Positions 36,477 to 45,147 of a stretch of DNA of 64,000 nucleotides are shown one piece after another (position 1 is the stretch's first letter; each line of letters begins with the position of its first letter). The translations under genes and the position numbers were made by a program. The notes under the pieces are model-generated. The model did no database searches and was not told the origin of the DNA. It saw only the letters and a list, made by a program, of their open reading frames with translations. The stretch is from JAISDD01 sp031553935 (GTDB lineage: Bacteria > Bacillota > Syntrophomonadia > Syntrophomonadales > Syntrophomonadaceae). The stretch covers positions 62,001-126,000 of the forward strand of contig JAVBKS010000001.1 in NCBI GenBank assembly GCA_031553935.1, written 5' to 3'.

Positions 36477-37327
36477 ACTTTGCTTTTGGTGACCATCACG
36501 ACTCGATCTAAGCATGAATAGTCTTTAATGACAATCTTTTCCGGAAATGTTTCCAATAATCCCAAAATTTTTTCTCCTTGTTCACAATCAATTTCTAACA
36601 GCATACTGCCCCCATCGTTTAGCATATTAGAGGTTTGAGGAATCATTCTCCGGTAGAGATCGAGGCCGTCCTCTCCGGCAACTAAAGCATGACGCGGCTC
36701 GTATTCCCTTACTTCCGGCATCAGGCGCTCGTATTCATGATCTGGTATGTATGGCAAATTGGCAACAATTAAATCAAAAGCACTGTCTCCTAGAAATGCT
36801 GCCAGCAGATCGCTCTGGCGAAAATCAATAGTCACTTGGTGTCGGGCCGCATTAGCAACAGCTATGTTTAGAGCAGCTTCCGAAATATCCCCGGCAAAAA
36901 CTTGGGAATTTTTGCAGTAATAGGCAATGCTAACTGCAATAGCGCCGGAGCCGGTACCTATTTCCAGTACCCGCAAATCACTCTTAGTCTTCGCTATAGC
37001 AATTGCTTGCTCAACTATTAACTCAGTTTCGGGACGGGGAATTAAGACGCTAGAGTTCACCTTGAAACTCAAGGACATAAACTCTTTCTCACCGATGATG
37101 TATGCATAAGGCTCTCTCTGGGCTCTTCGCTTTACGAGCTGCTTGTACTTTTGTCTTTCTTGAAAATTGATGGGCTTATCGAAATGAGTATATAAGTATA
37201 TTCTGTCTTTTTCTAAGACATATGCCAATAATAATTCAGCATCAAGTCGCGGGGTACTGATTTCTTTACTCCTAAAATATTCTGTCGTCCATTCTAACAA
37301 AGATAGAATAGTCCACTTCGCTTGCAC
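36473..37327 (-). CDS. prmC: Release factor glutamine methyltransferase
   Basis: A 284-residue SAM methyltransferase that modifies the Gln of the GGQ motif in RF1/RF2. SAM-site motif LEIGTGSGAIAVSIA and VANLPYIP (the NPPY-type active site, with Leu as in many relatives) are clear. GTG start adjoins the prfA stop, and the stop overlaps ywlC: a tight prfA-prmC-ywlC unit. Confidence 0.96.
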   Translation of the reverse strand: MQAKWTILSLLEWTTEYFRSKEISTPRLDAELLLAYVLEKDRIYLYTHFDKPINFQERQKYKQLVKRRAQREPYAYIIGEKEFMSLSFKVNSSVLIPRPETELIVEQAIAIAKTKSDLRVLEIGTGSGAIAVSIAYYCKNSQVFAGDISEAALNIAVANAARHQVTIDFRQSDLLAAFLGDSAFDLIVANLPYIPDHEYERLMPEVREYEPRHALVAGEDGLDLYRRMIPQTSNMLNDGGSMLLEIDCEQGEKILGLLETFPEKIVIKDYSCLDRVVMVTKSKV

Positions 37328-38395
37328 TTAATCCACCTGTTTCATTCGTTCTGCTTGATCATTAGTGATTAAGGCTTCGATTATTTCGTTAATTTGTCCA
37401 TCCAAAATACTGTCTAGTTTGTGTAGAGTTAAATTTATTCTGTGATCGCTAACTCTTCCTTGCGGATAATTATAAGTACGAATTCTTTCACTTCGGTCTC
37501 CGCTGCCTACTTGGCTTTTCCTGGTTCCAGCTAATTCGGCATTTTTTTCCTCATCATAAACTTCTTTGAGGCGTGCCCGCAATACTCTTAGCGCTTTGGC
37601 TTTGTTCTTGTGCTGCGATTTTTCATCTTGGCATGAGACCACAATTCCTGTAGGTTGATGAGTTATCCTGACCGCCGATTGGGTTGTATTAACTGATTGC
37701 CCTCCGGGACCGCTGGAGCAAAACACATCAATTTTCAAGTCATTGGGATCAATATCTATTTCAACTTCCTCAGCCTCAGGCAGAACAGCTACCGTTGCTG
37801 CTGAAGTATGAATACGCCCACTGGATTCCGTGCTTGGAATCCGCTGTACTCTATGCACACCCGACTCAAATTTGAGTTTGCTGTAGGCTCCATTACCATC
37901 GACCACAAAAACTATTTCTTTAAGTCCGCCGATATCGGTGTTGTTGACTTCCAGTACTTCGATCTGCCAACCTTGCAATTCGGCATAACGGCTATACATT
38001 CTAAAGAGCACATTGGCAAAAAGTGCGGCTTCTTCGCCGCCAGTTCCGGCTCTTATTTCCATAACTACGCTTTTTTCATCATTTGGGTCTTTGGGCAGCA
38101 ACAAGATCTTTAGATCCTGTTCCAAAACAATCTTTTGTTCCTGTAAACTCTGCAATTCATCTTGGAGCATTTGTTTAAATTCTGGATCTTGCTCATCTAA
38201 AAGCATCTCTTTGCTATCCTCGGCCTGCTTAACAATGCTCTTAAACTCGCGATATTTACTTACTATGTCAGTCAACTCGGCATGAGCCTTTGCATATTTC
38301 GTGAAACGGCTCTGATCCGATATCACTTCATTTTGACTGAGCAGGTCGTTCAATTCATCATATTTTTGAGATAATATCTCTAATTTTTCTTGCAT
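37328..38395 (-). CDS. prfA: Peptide chain release factor 1
   Basis: 355 residues from ATG 38395 (GAGGAG 7 bases upstream; GTG 38398 is less well placed). It reads UAA and UAG stop codons. GPGGQSVNTTQSAVRI contains the peptidyl-tRNA hydrolysis GGQ; the codon-recognition loop is PSTESSGR. In operon with prmC. Its presence makes routine UAG stop readthrough less likely. Confidence 0.97.
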   Translation of the reverse strand: MQEKLEILSQKYDELNDLLSQNEVISDQSRFTKYAKAHAELTDIVSKYREFKSIVKQAEDSKEMLLDEQDPEFKQMLQDELQSLQEQKIVLEQDLKILLLPKDPNDEKSVVMEIRAGTGGEEAALFANVLFRMYSRYAELQGWQIEVLEVNNTDIGGLKEIVFVVDGNGAYSKLKFESGVHRVQRIPSTESSGRIHTSAATVAVLPEAEEVEIDIDPNDLKIDVFCSSGPGGQSVNTTQSAVRITHQPTGIVVSCQDEKSQHKNKAKALRVLRARLKEVYDEEKNAELAGTRKSQVGSGDRSERIRTYNYPQGRVSDHRINLTLHKLDSILDGQINEIIEALITNDQAERMKQVD

Positions 38396-38495
38396 CACAA
38401 TCTCCTCAATTTAAGCTTGAGCTACAGTTCATGTCTATAATACAAGTGCAAAAAGCACCATCATCAACAAGTATATATATTTCAGGGCCTAATTC

Positions 38496-39461
38496 CTATG
38501 CCGGTGCTTCCACCTCGTAGATTGCCTGCAATGCGGTCAAAGCAACTTCTAATTGCTGATCGTCTGGTTCCCTGGTAGTTAGCTTCTGCAAATACAGTCC
38601 AGGCAATATTAAAATATTCGCCCATTTATTGCCGAAATTTTTTCCGCTCCATCGAGTAAACTCATAACCTAAGCCAGCTATTATTGGCAAGGCAACTATT
38701 CGGCTGATTATTTTGTATAATAGGCTGCCGTCGCCAAGCAATGCAAAGACTATTATAGAAATAATCATAACCATGAAAAGAAAGCTGGTTCCACAGCGGG
38801 GGTGAAGTGTACTATGTTTGCGGGCATTATCTACATTCAGCTCTTCTCCCGCCTCATAAGTAAATATGGTTTTGTGCTCGGCACCATGATACATAAAAAC
38901 TCTGGCAATATCCTCCATAAATGAGATGGCATAAACATAGAGCAAGAAAAATATTACCCGAATAATACCTTCAACCACATTTTGCATGAACACATTGCCC
39001 AGATAACCCGAAGTAAAATGCACAACAGCGGTAGGTAAAACTAAGAATAACAAAACCGCCAAGACAAAGGCTATTGTCATGCTTACCACTATTTCAAATG
39101 TGGTTAATTCTTCTTCCGTCTCATCCATTGCCAGATTAGCAGACTTATTTAAAGCCTTTAATCCGGTTATCATTGCTGTTGCCAAAACGTAGCTGCCTCG
39201 GATTAACGGCCATTTTAAAAATGGAAACCTTTTATAATAATCTTTGCGCTGCTCAACTTCTAAGGCAATAGTGCCATCTGCCCGGCGTACGGCAATTGCT
39301 GTTTCTTTCGGTCCTTGCATCATTACTCCTTCGAGTAATGCCATGCCGCCATAAACATTTTTAGCGTTCATTTTATTTAACCCATTAAGAGCAAAAAGAC
39401 GGTTTTTGTCTCGAAGAAATGAAATCTGGGTTCTCGAGATCAATAACCGTTCCCTTGTCAC
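38496..39461 (-). CDS. DUF1385 (YqhQ-like) membrane protein
   Basis: Up to 321 residues. DUF1385 landmarks are YGGMALLEGVMMQGP near the start, several membrane helices, and EHKTIFTYEAGEELN and HSTLHPRCGTSFL in the middle (conserved His/Cys). Function of the family is unknown; it is often near prfA/rpmE in Firmicutes and has been linked loosely to dehydration or metal resistance, which I treat as unproven. Start GTG 39461, or ATG 39371 where family similarity begins; the first 30 residues may not be real. Confidence 0.9.
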   Translation of the reverse strand: MTRERLLISRTQISFLRDKNRLFALNGLNKMNAKNVYGGMALLEGVMMQGPKETAIAVRRADGTIALEVEQRKDYYKRFPFLKWPLIRGSYVLATAMITGLKALNKSANLAMDETEEELTTFEIVVSMTIAFVLAVLLFLVLPTAVVHFTSGYLGNVFMQNVVEGIIRVIFFLLYVYAISFMEDIARVFMYHGAEHKTIFTYEAGEELNVDNARKHSTLHPRCGTSFLFMVMIISIIVFALLGDGSLLYKIISRIVALPIIAGLGYEFTRWSGKNFGNKWANILILPGLYLQKLTTREPDDQQLEVALTALQAIYEVEAPA

Positions 39462-39472
39462 TTCGTCTTTAA

Positions 39473-39676
39473 TTATTGCAGACCATATTTTTTCTTGAAT
39501 TTTTCAACGCGTCCGGTTGTATCTACTAATTTGCTCTTGTTCCCGGTATAAAAAGGATGACATTTAGAGCATATTTCAACTTTTAGATTCTCTTTCGTTG
39601 AACCGATGGTAAACTCATTACCGCATGCACAACGCGCTGAAGCGCTAAAATACTGGGGATGAATATTCTCTCTCAA
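39473..39676 (-). CDS. rpmE: 50S ribosomal protein L31
   Basis: A 67-residue protein of the zinc-containing L31 type: Cys in CACGNEF and CSKCHPFYTG form the CxxC-style site, distinguishing it from the zinc-free YtiA type. In B. subtilis it lies next to rho; here about 17 kb of other genes intervene. Confidence 0.97.
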   Translation of the reverse strand: MRENIHPQYFSASARCACGNEFTIGSTKENLKVEICSKCHPFYTGNKSKLVDTTGRVEKFKKKYGLQ

Positions 39677-39779
39677 GTTCTTCCACCTCTCTTGAAAACT
39701 GATTCAATAACTGCAGAAAAATTATAACAACAAAATGGCCGAAACACAAGTTAAATGTTATTCATTCTGTGATTGGTCA

Positions 39780-39866
39780 ATGATTGCTAAGGACGACCCG
39801 TTTTTGTTTATCCAAAATTACAAACCAGCAATCATTATTGTTGAGCAGACAAGAGATAAGAATTAG
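39780..39866 (+). pseudogene. Fragment of a DUF4143-family AAA ATPase gene
   Basis: The reading frame from ATG 39780 gives 28 residues (DDPFLFIQNYKPAIIIVEQ in the middle), then TAG. It aligns with residues about 46-70 of the ATPase starting at 42853 (RDPVLFFQTYKPPIIIDEVQ), and DNA identity is also visible. The Walker B Asp is Val here and nothing of the gene remains on either side. It is a decayed remnant of a third family member, opposite in strand to the adjacent intact ATPase. Confidence 0.7.
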
Positions 39867-39916
39867 TATTATTACTCTTTTTTGTCTCGGCGAGCTATAT
39901 TTCGTAGAATAGATTA

Positions 39917-41212
39917 TTAAATACAGAAAGCTGCATAAAGTGGTACGGTTTTCTTTCCATTTTCAAAACCAAAGTTCTTGGTCGAAAGTTTAATTGCATA
40001 CTCCGGTTTGTGAATATCCATGTATACATTAAGGCTTTTGGCCTTTGTGTTGTCTGCTGATTTTACTTCAATGGGTATGATTTTGCCCTCGCGTTGGATG
40101 ATGAAATCGACTTCCGCACCGCGTTTAGACATCCAAAAATAGTTTTTATAATTATTAGCCGTCAGTTGACAGCAAACATAGTTTTCGACCATGCCGCCTT
40201 TAAAGTCATTAAGTTCATCGGAAATGTATAGGATATCTTCAGCTACAGTATCTTTTTTTGCGCAGAGCAAGCCAACATCTGAGACATAGATTTTGAAAGC
40301 ATCTATGTCGCGATAGTTTTCAAGCGGCTTTTTCGGCTGTTCAGCACGGTATATCCGCGTCACAATGCCGGTGAGCGCAAGCCATTCGATAGCATTCTCA
40401 AACTCAGCCGCTCGCGCGCCTGACTTAATTAGCTTGTACTGAAACCGTGTGTTTTTTTTGGAAAGCTGAACTGTAACATTGTCGTATACAAGCCGTGTTT
40501 TCTTGATTTCATTCTGCGAGTTGTATTTGCTCATGTCGTTTAGATAGCTTTCCAAAATCATGTTTTGGGTATGCCGCACCAAAATATAATCTTTAGTTGT
40601 GATAAACTTACTCACGCAGTCTGGCATACCGCCAACAACTAGGTACTGCTTATAATAAGCGAGGGCTGCATCATGAAGTGCGCAGGGCAGAGCTTCGCTC
40701 TTTTCGAAGCAGGTCTTTATTTGTTTAATCAGCTCAGACTCACCATTAGCAAGCAAAAACTCTTCCATATCCATGGGATAAAGGGTTTTAATGTCTACCT
40801 TGCCCACAGGAAAGGAAAACTTTTCGCGGTTTACGGCAACACCGAGCAGACTTCCAAGGGCTACAATATGATATTCAGGTGCGTTTTCGGAGAAGTATTT
40901 GAGCGAAGTCAGCGCCCTTTCACAGAGTTGCACTTCATCCAGCACAATCAAGGTCTTTTCTTTTACTATAGTCAGGGAAGAGTTTCGGGAAAGCATCGGA
41001 ATAAGATAGTTGGGATCAATACTTTCGTCAAAGACCTTCGAAAGCCGCGGATTGGTTTCAAAATTGAAGTAAGCTACATTTTCATATTGCTCACGTCCAA
41101 ACTCTAAGATGGAGTAAGTCTTGCCAACCTGACGTGCGCCCTGCAAAACTAGAGGTTTACGGTATGGGCTGATCTTCCATCCCGTTAAGTATTGTGAAAT
41201 TTTCCGGTACAT
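39917..41212 (-). CDS. AAA+ ATPase with DUF4143 C-terminal domain (first copy)
   Basis: A 431-residue protein from ATG 41212, chosen because AGGAG lies 9 bases upstream (ATG 41221 overlaps it). The P-loop is GARQVGKTYS, Walker B LIVLDEVQ. The C-terminal part belongs to DUF4143, with a restriction-endonuclease-like D..ExK arrangement: GAEVDFIIQREGKIIPIEVKS. The family is widespread, often in single mobile-looking genes; its molecular function is not established. GC content appears higher than the surrounding genes. A paralogue lies at 42853 and a fragment at 39780; the region between carries an upstream inverted repeat (41257-41306). Confidence 0.9.
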   Translation of the reverse strand: MYRKISQYLTGWKISPYRKPLVLQGARQVGKTYSILEFGREQYENVAYFNFETNPRLSKVFDESIDPNYLIPMLSRNSSLTIVKEKTLIVLDEVQLCERALTSLKYFSENAPEYHIVALGSLLGVAVNREKFSFPVGKVDIKTLYPMDMEEFLLANGESELIKQIKTCFEKSEALPCALHDAALAYYKQYLVVGGMPDCVSKFITTKDYILVRHTQNMILESYLNDMSKYNSQNEIKKTRLVYDNVTVQLSKKNTRFQYKLIKSGARAAEFENAIEWLALTGIVTRIYRAEQPKKPLENYRDIDAFKIYVSDVGLLCAKKDTVAEDILYISDELNDFKGGMVENYVCCQLTANNYKNYFWMSKRGAEVDFIIQREGKIIPIEVKSADNTKAKSLNVYMDIHKPEYAIKLSTKNFGFENGKKTVPLYAAFCI

Positions 41213-41874
41213 GCAGATCATCTCCTGATGATTGATGGCGAAAGCTTATCATATTATCATGCAATTTTCAAGGAATAATGCAAATATTATTCATCATATT
41301 GCATGAACTTTGTCATTGGTCAATGACCCACAACTTTATAATAAAAATGAACCTTTTTTCTGGTGTACTGGGCAAGAGTTTTCAAAACCGCCCCATACTT
41401 TGTTATTGTCAACTGAAAACTGGTCCACTCTACCGGTTGAAAAAGAGTCCAAAAAAAGGTCGTAAATAGGGAAAAACTAGTAACAGATAAAGCTAATCAA
41501 GCAGATTAGACTACTTCTTTATAAGTGCCAACAATCTTTTCGAAAAACTGTACATGGAAATCTACGAAAACTTCTTTCTTCTGAGAGGGAAATAAATATG
41601 GAGTGCTATCGTTTTGCTTACTCCTAAAGTATAATAATAAACTCGGCGTTTCCAGCAATCTCCAACATCCCAGCTTCAATTTTCTTGTCAGCATACTTTA
41701 CTCGCAGCTTTTCCAGCAGCTTTTTTACAGCGCAGATCACAAGCACGGCAGTGCGCTGCCGGTTCACGTTCACCAAGAGATTCTGACGCTGATTACGGGC
41801 TAAGAAATTGCAATGCCTGATGTTTACAGGGCAGGCTCAATTGTGAGCCTGCCCTGTGCCGTCTTAATGAAAAG
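41213..41874. other. Non-coding region between the first ATPase and the DUF3795 gene; gene relics
   Basis: About 660 bases without an intact gene. It holds an inverted repeat upstream of the ATPase (TCATGCAAT at 41257-41265, complement 41298-41306), a perfect palindrome GTCATTG/CAATGAC at 41312-41327, and around 41410-41460 a repeated ACTGAAAACTGGTCCA-like pattern that recalls ends of insertion sequences. On the minus strand 41624-41800 reads as a plausible protein tail (AVKKLLEKLRVKYADKKIE, stop at 41624) without a start. I take it as decayed mobile or gene material, not certain. Confidence 0.45.
41826..41857. repeat. Strong inverted repeat downstream of DUF3795 gene
   Basis: A perfect 14-bp stem (ACAGGGCAGGCTCA, 41826-41839 and 41844-41857) with a 4-base loop, 18 bases after the stop of the minus-strand DUF3795 gene. 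Neither side has a T run, so it may be a rho-type or non-canonical terminator, or a mobile-element remnant. Confidence 0.65.
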
Positions 41875-42672
41875 CTACACTCCGTAATGTATAACAAACT
41901 TATCTTCCTTTTTTGCTCTATTTAACAAATTCAACAGAGCGGATATTTCTGTTTCGCAGAGTCTTGAAAACCGTTCATTGGTATGATTCCTAATTATCTC
42001 GGCAAATATATCAAGTGAATCAGGCGGTATGAGTGTAACTCCCCAGCGTGCAAGAGCAGTTTCGGGGCGGCTGAACTTATGAAAATATGACTTCATGGAG
42101 GTGAGCCCCTCCCACCAATAATTTATGATTTCATCGGGGATCGAAATGCATTGGTATTTATTCAGGCAATCTTCGAAGCTCAATCCTTCTGTGAATTCTG
42201 AATAATCTTTTTGTTTATCAAAATTATCTATAATCCCAAATTGAGCATTAGGTCCCAATCTCATATCGACAAGTTTGGCACCACAATCACTGCATTCCGC
42301 GCTGTGTATTGAGATGATACCACCGCATCGTGAACAAGTCCAATATCTGCGCTCACCCTCCAAAAAAGCTGGGACACCAGTGTCTTTAGCATCATAACTG
42401 TTCATGATTAAGCTCCAGTTATAACGCTCATACCTGCGTTCAAAGTTTTCGATATGTTTGCACGGGAAATCAATACATTGAAAACAATGTGTGTATCTTC
42501 TATCTGTTATGCAAGATTTGATTTTGCATTTCCCGCAATGATCGGGCTTTGCTACCTCGTTTGAATTGCAGCCTTTACATGGCGTTTTTGAGAGGCAATG
42601 CTTATAACAGACTGTGCAGTTCATGCCGCAAGGGGCAAGCATAGCAACATCAATTGTTTCAGGCATTTTCAT
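41875..42672 (-). CDS. DUF3795 Cys-rich zinc-binding protein
   Basis: A 265-residue cytosolic protein. The N-terminal about 75 residues contain the DUF3795 cysteine cluster (APCGMNCTVCYKHC, CKGCN, HCGKCKIKSC, CFQCIDFPC), and a second zinc-ribbon-like pair lies in YWTCSRCGG and CSDCGAKL. The remainder is helical. Family function is unknown. GAGGTAAGTCAACC precedes ATG 42672. It sits between the two AAA/DUF4143 ATPase genes, divergent from the second. Confidence 0.88.
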   Translation of the reverse strand: MKMPETIDVAMLAPCGMNCTVCYKHCLSKTPCKGCNSNEVAKPDHCGKCKIKSCITDRRYTHCFQCIDFPCKHIENFERRYERYNWSLIMNSYDAKDTGVPAFLEGERRYWTCSRCGGIISIHSAECSDCGAKLVDMRLGPNAQFGIIDNFDKQKDYSEFTEGLSFEDCLNKYQCISIPDEIINYWWEGLTSMKSYFHKFSRPETALARWGVTLIPPDSLDIFAEIIRNHTNERFSRLCETEISALLNLLNRAKKEDKFVIHYGV

Positions 42673-42803
42673 GGTTGACTTACCTCTTTCATGGATCTTC
42701 TACAGTATATCACTAAGAAACAAAATTCACAGCATCCTCAAGCGCCGAAGCGGTCACCACCGCCCCGGCGGTTCTGAAGTCTTGCATTTGATACATCGAG
42801 TGA

Positions 42804-42841
42804 TTTATGATAATATAAACTCAACTTTACATTATCATAAA
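42804..42841. promoter_or_regulatory. Inverted repeat upstream of second ATPase gene
   Basis: TTTATGATAAT (42804-42814) and its exact complement ATTATCATAAA (42831-42841) flank 16 bases and end just before the ribosome binding site. The half-site ATTATCAT also occurs 41 bases before the other ATPase gene (41253-41260). This looks like an operator, possibly autoregulatory. Confidence 0.6.
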
Positions 42842-42852
42842 TGAGGTGTGCC

Positions 42853-44079
42853 ATGAAATACATCCGCAGAAATCTGGAACGTAAATTCACTCTCATGAGC
42901 GACTTCTTCAAAGCCGTACTAGTCACCGGGGCACGTCAGGTAGGCAAGACTACTATGCTGCGGCATTTGGCGGAAAAGCGGAACCGAACCTATGTCACTC
43001 TTGATAACTTAATGGCCCGCAACCTTGCTAAAAGAGACCCAGTTTTGTTTTTCCAGACTTACAAACCACCGATCATTATTGATGAGGTACAATATGCGCC
43101 GGAACTCTTTACCCAAATTAAGGTTCTTTGCGACGAAAGCAATGCGACCGGCTTGTTCTGGCTGACCGGCTCTCAGCAATTCGAAATGATGCAGAATGTG
43201 CGCGAGACACTAGCTGGAAGAATCTGCATATTAGAGCTATATAGTCTTACCAAAAACGAAAAAGAAGGAATCGCTTTTGAAAACACACTTGATTTTTCGA
43301 TGCCATGTCTGCAGGCCAGACAAGCACATGTTCCCAAGAATAACATCACCAGTGTTTTTGAACATATATGGCGCGGTGGTATGCCGCAGGTATTGGCAGC
43401 AGACTCAGAACAACGATTGGAGTATTATAATTCATATATTAATACCTATCTTATGCGCGATGTTGCTGAGCTTGGTGGAGTTACAGATACTTTGCGTTTC
43501 GGGAAGTTTTTAACGGCGTGCGCTGCCCTCATTTCGGAACAGGTTAATTTCAAAAATCTTGCTGAAGCAGCAGATATTTCTCAGCCCACAGCAAAAAAAT
43601 GGCTCCGGCTTTTAGAGGGCATTGGCATTATTTTTCTTTTACAGCCTTTCGCCAATAATGCCTTGAAACGACTCACGAAAACACCTAAACTATACTTTTG
43701 TGATACTGGTCTAGCTGCCCATCTCTCTTTTTGGTTAACGAAGGAAACCTTAATGAGTGGCGCTGCCAGCGGCCATTATTTCGAAAACTTCGTGCTAGCA
43801 GAATTGCTAAAAAGCTACGCTTATTCTCAAACCAAGGCCATCTTAACTTATTATAGAGATTCCAACTCGAAAGAAATTGATATTTTTGTCGAGCAAAATA
43901 ATTCCATTCATCCGCTCGAAATCAAGAAATCCGCCAATCCTGATAGACGCGAAATCAAAAAATTCGAGGTTCTAGACAAGACATCAATTGCTCGTAGCTA
44001 CGGCGGAATAATCTGTATGTGTGAAGAAGTTATTCCAATAGATTCGCGAAACTGCTTTATACCTTGTAATCTACTATAG
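42853..44079 (+). CDS. AAA+ ATPase with DUF4143 C-terminal domain (second copy)
   Basis: A 408-residue protein starting at ATG 42853 after GAGGTG (ATG 42841 is too close). P-loop GARQVGKTTMLRHL, Walker B PIIIDEVQ, sensor-like LTGSQQFEMM, a winged-helix-like part (FKNLAEAADISQPTAKKWLR), then a nuclease-like end with EIDIFVE and LEIKKS. It is homologous to the ATPase ending at 39917 but clearly diverged. Members are thought to be regulatory or mobile elements; exact role unknown. An inverted repeat precedes it and a shared terminator follows. Confidence 0.9.
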   Translation: MKYIRRNLERKFTLMSDFFKAVLVTGARQVGKTTMLRHLAEKRNRTYVTLDNLMARNLAKRDPVLFFQTYKPPIIIDEVQYAPELFTQIKVLCDESNATGLFWLTGSQQFEMMQNVRETLAGRICILELYSLTKNEKEGIAFENTLDFSMPCLQARQAHVPKNNITSVFEHIWRGGMPQVLAADSEQRLEYYNSYINTYLMRDVAELGGVTDTLRFGKFLTACAALISEQVNFKNLAEAADISQPTAKKWLRLLEGIGIIFLLQPFANNALKRLTKTPKLYFCDTGLAAHLSFWLTKETLMSGAASGHYFENFVLAELLKSYAYSQTKAILTYYRDSNSKEIDIFVEQNNSIHPLEIKKSANPDRREIKKFEVLDKTSIARSYGGIICMCEEVIPIDSRNCFIPCNLL

Positions 44080-44085
44080 TATCTT

Positions 44086-44110
44086 GCTAAGGGAAAAAAT
44101 TTCCCTTAGC
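44086..44110. terminator. Shared terminator between ATPase and YhaM-like genes
   Basis: GCTAAGGGAAA (44086-44096) pairs with TTTCCCTTAGC (44100-44110) across a 3-base loop between convergent stops at 44079 and 44125. The T/A content inside the stem suits a bidirectional terminator. Confidence 0.75.
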
Positions 44111-44124
44111 TGTTGTCCAGCTCA

Positions 44125-45129
44125 TTATTCCTTAAGCTGATCCTTATCCTGCCCTTCATTATACTCATAACGATACTTGTAATAGTTTTGCTGGTGCAAA
44201 TTATCATAAGGCGTAAATAGACCAGAGTTTTCCTGGTCTTCAGTAATGCTGTTGAAAAATACGAACATTTTAGCATCTAAATTATCAATGCTGTACAGAA
44301 AGAATGCTTCCGGTGTCATTGGTTTAACCGGCGAGCCAAATTCTAAAAGACCATGGTGACTTAAAATCATGTGACGCAATACTAATTCCAAGTCGCGCGG
44401 AAACTCCACTCCATTTTTCCGCAGTGCCTTAATACCTTCGTTCAGAATTTCTACTCCCAGCATTATATGTCCTAGTAACCGGCCTTCAACTGTGTAATCA
44501 GGAGTGATATCAAGACTTAACTCTTCTAGTTTACCGACATCATGCATCAATGCCCCCACCACTAACAAATCTTGATTGAGCTCGCGGTAGATGGGACCTA
44601 CTCTTTTGCATATTCTAACCAGATTTATAGTATGCTCTAGTAATCCTCCAGCATAATTGTGATGGATTTTCTTAGCAGCCGGGGCATTAAAGAACATGGT
44701 TTTTCGTTCTGAAGTAAATATCACTTGCATTAATTCTCTTAAATAAGGATCCTTGATAGCAAGCAGACATTCTTCGAACTCACCCTCAAGAATTTCCATA
44801 GCGGTTTCCGGAGATTTCTGATATGCTATCGCTTTTTCATCTAATTCTTTAATTCTTTTGGCAGTTATCTGCAAGCGGTTATTAAACAATAATAAATCCC
44901 CTAATAAACCAACAACAGCACCGCGGCTGGTATTTCTTGACCATTGGCAATTCTCCCAAGCTATTACGTCTAATTCCCCGGTTTTATCAGCAATCTTAAT
45001 ATTGCTGAAGTCCTTGCCATCTTTGGTCTTGCGATGGGTTAGTTCAGTTATTAAGTATTTACCCCAAACTTGCTGTCCTGGAGAAAGTGCCTTCAGGTCG
45101 CGGATTGTAAAAGGTCCTTTTTTATCCAT
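44125..45129 (-). CDS. yhaM: 3'-5' exoribonuclease YhaM-like (OB fold plus HD domain)
   Basis: A 334-residue protein. An N-terminal OB-fold domain (FSNIKIADKTGELDVIAWEN) binds nucleic acid, and an HD domain provides metal catalysis: HHNYAGGLLEHTINLV, GALMHDVGKLEELS, and MILSHHGLLEFGSPV. The length equals B. subtilis YhaM, a 3'-5' exonuclease on short RNA and single-stranded DNA. It follows the radical SAM gene by 18 bases on the same strand. Confidence 0.92.
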   Translation of the reverse strand: MDKKGPFTIRDLKALSPGQQVWGKYLITELTHRKTKDGKDFSNIKIADKTGELDVIAWENCQWSRNTSRGAVVGLLGDLLLFNNRLQITAKRIKELDEKAIAYQKSPETAMEILEGEFEECLLAIKDPYLRELMQVIFTSERKTMFFNAPAAKKIHHNYAGGLLEHTINLVRICKRVGPIYRELNQDLLVVGALMHDVGKLEELSLDITPDYTVEGRLLGHIMLGVEILNEGIKALRKNGVEFPRDLELVLRHMILSHHGLLEFGSPVKPMTPEAFFLYSIDNLDAKMFVFFNSITEDQENSGLFTPYDNLHQQNYYKYRYEYNEGQDKDQLKE

Positions 45130-45147
45130 AATATTCTCTCATTCCCT

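Noticed and set aside
41506..41694. 62-residue minus-strand frame in the relic region
   Set aside because: No ribosome binding site and no recognisable family; a different frame there reads as the better relic.
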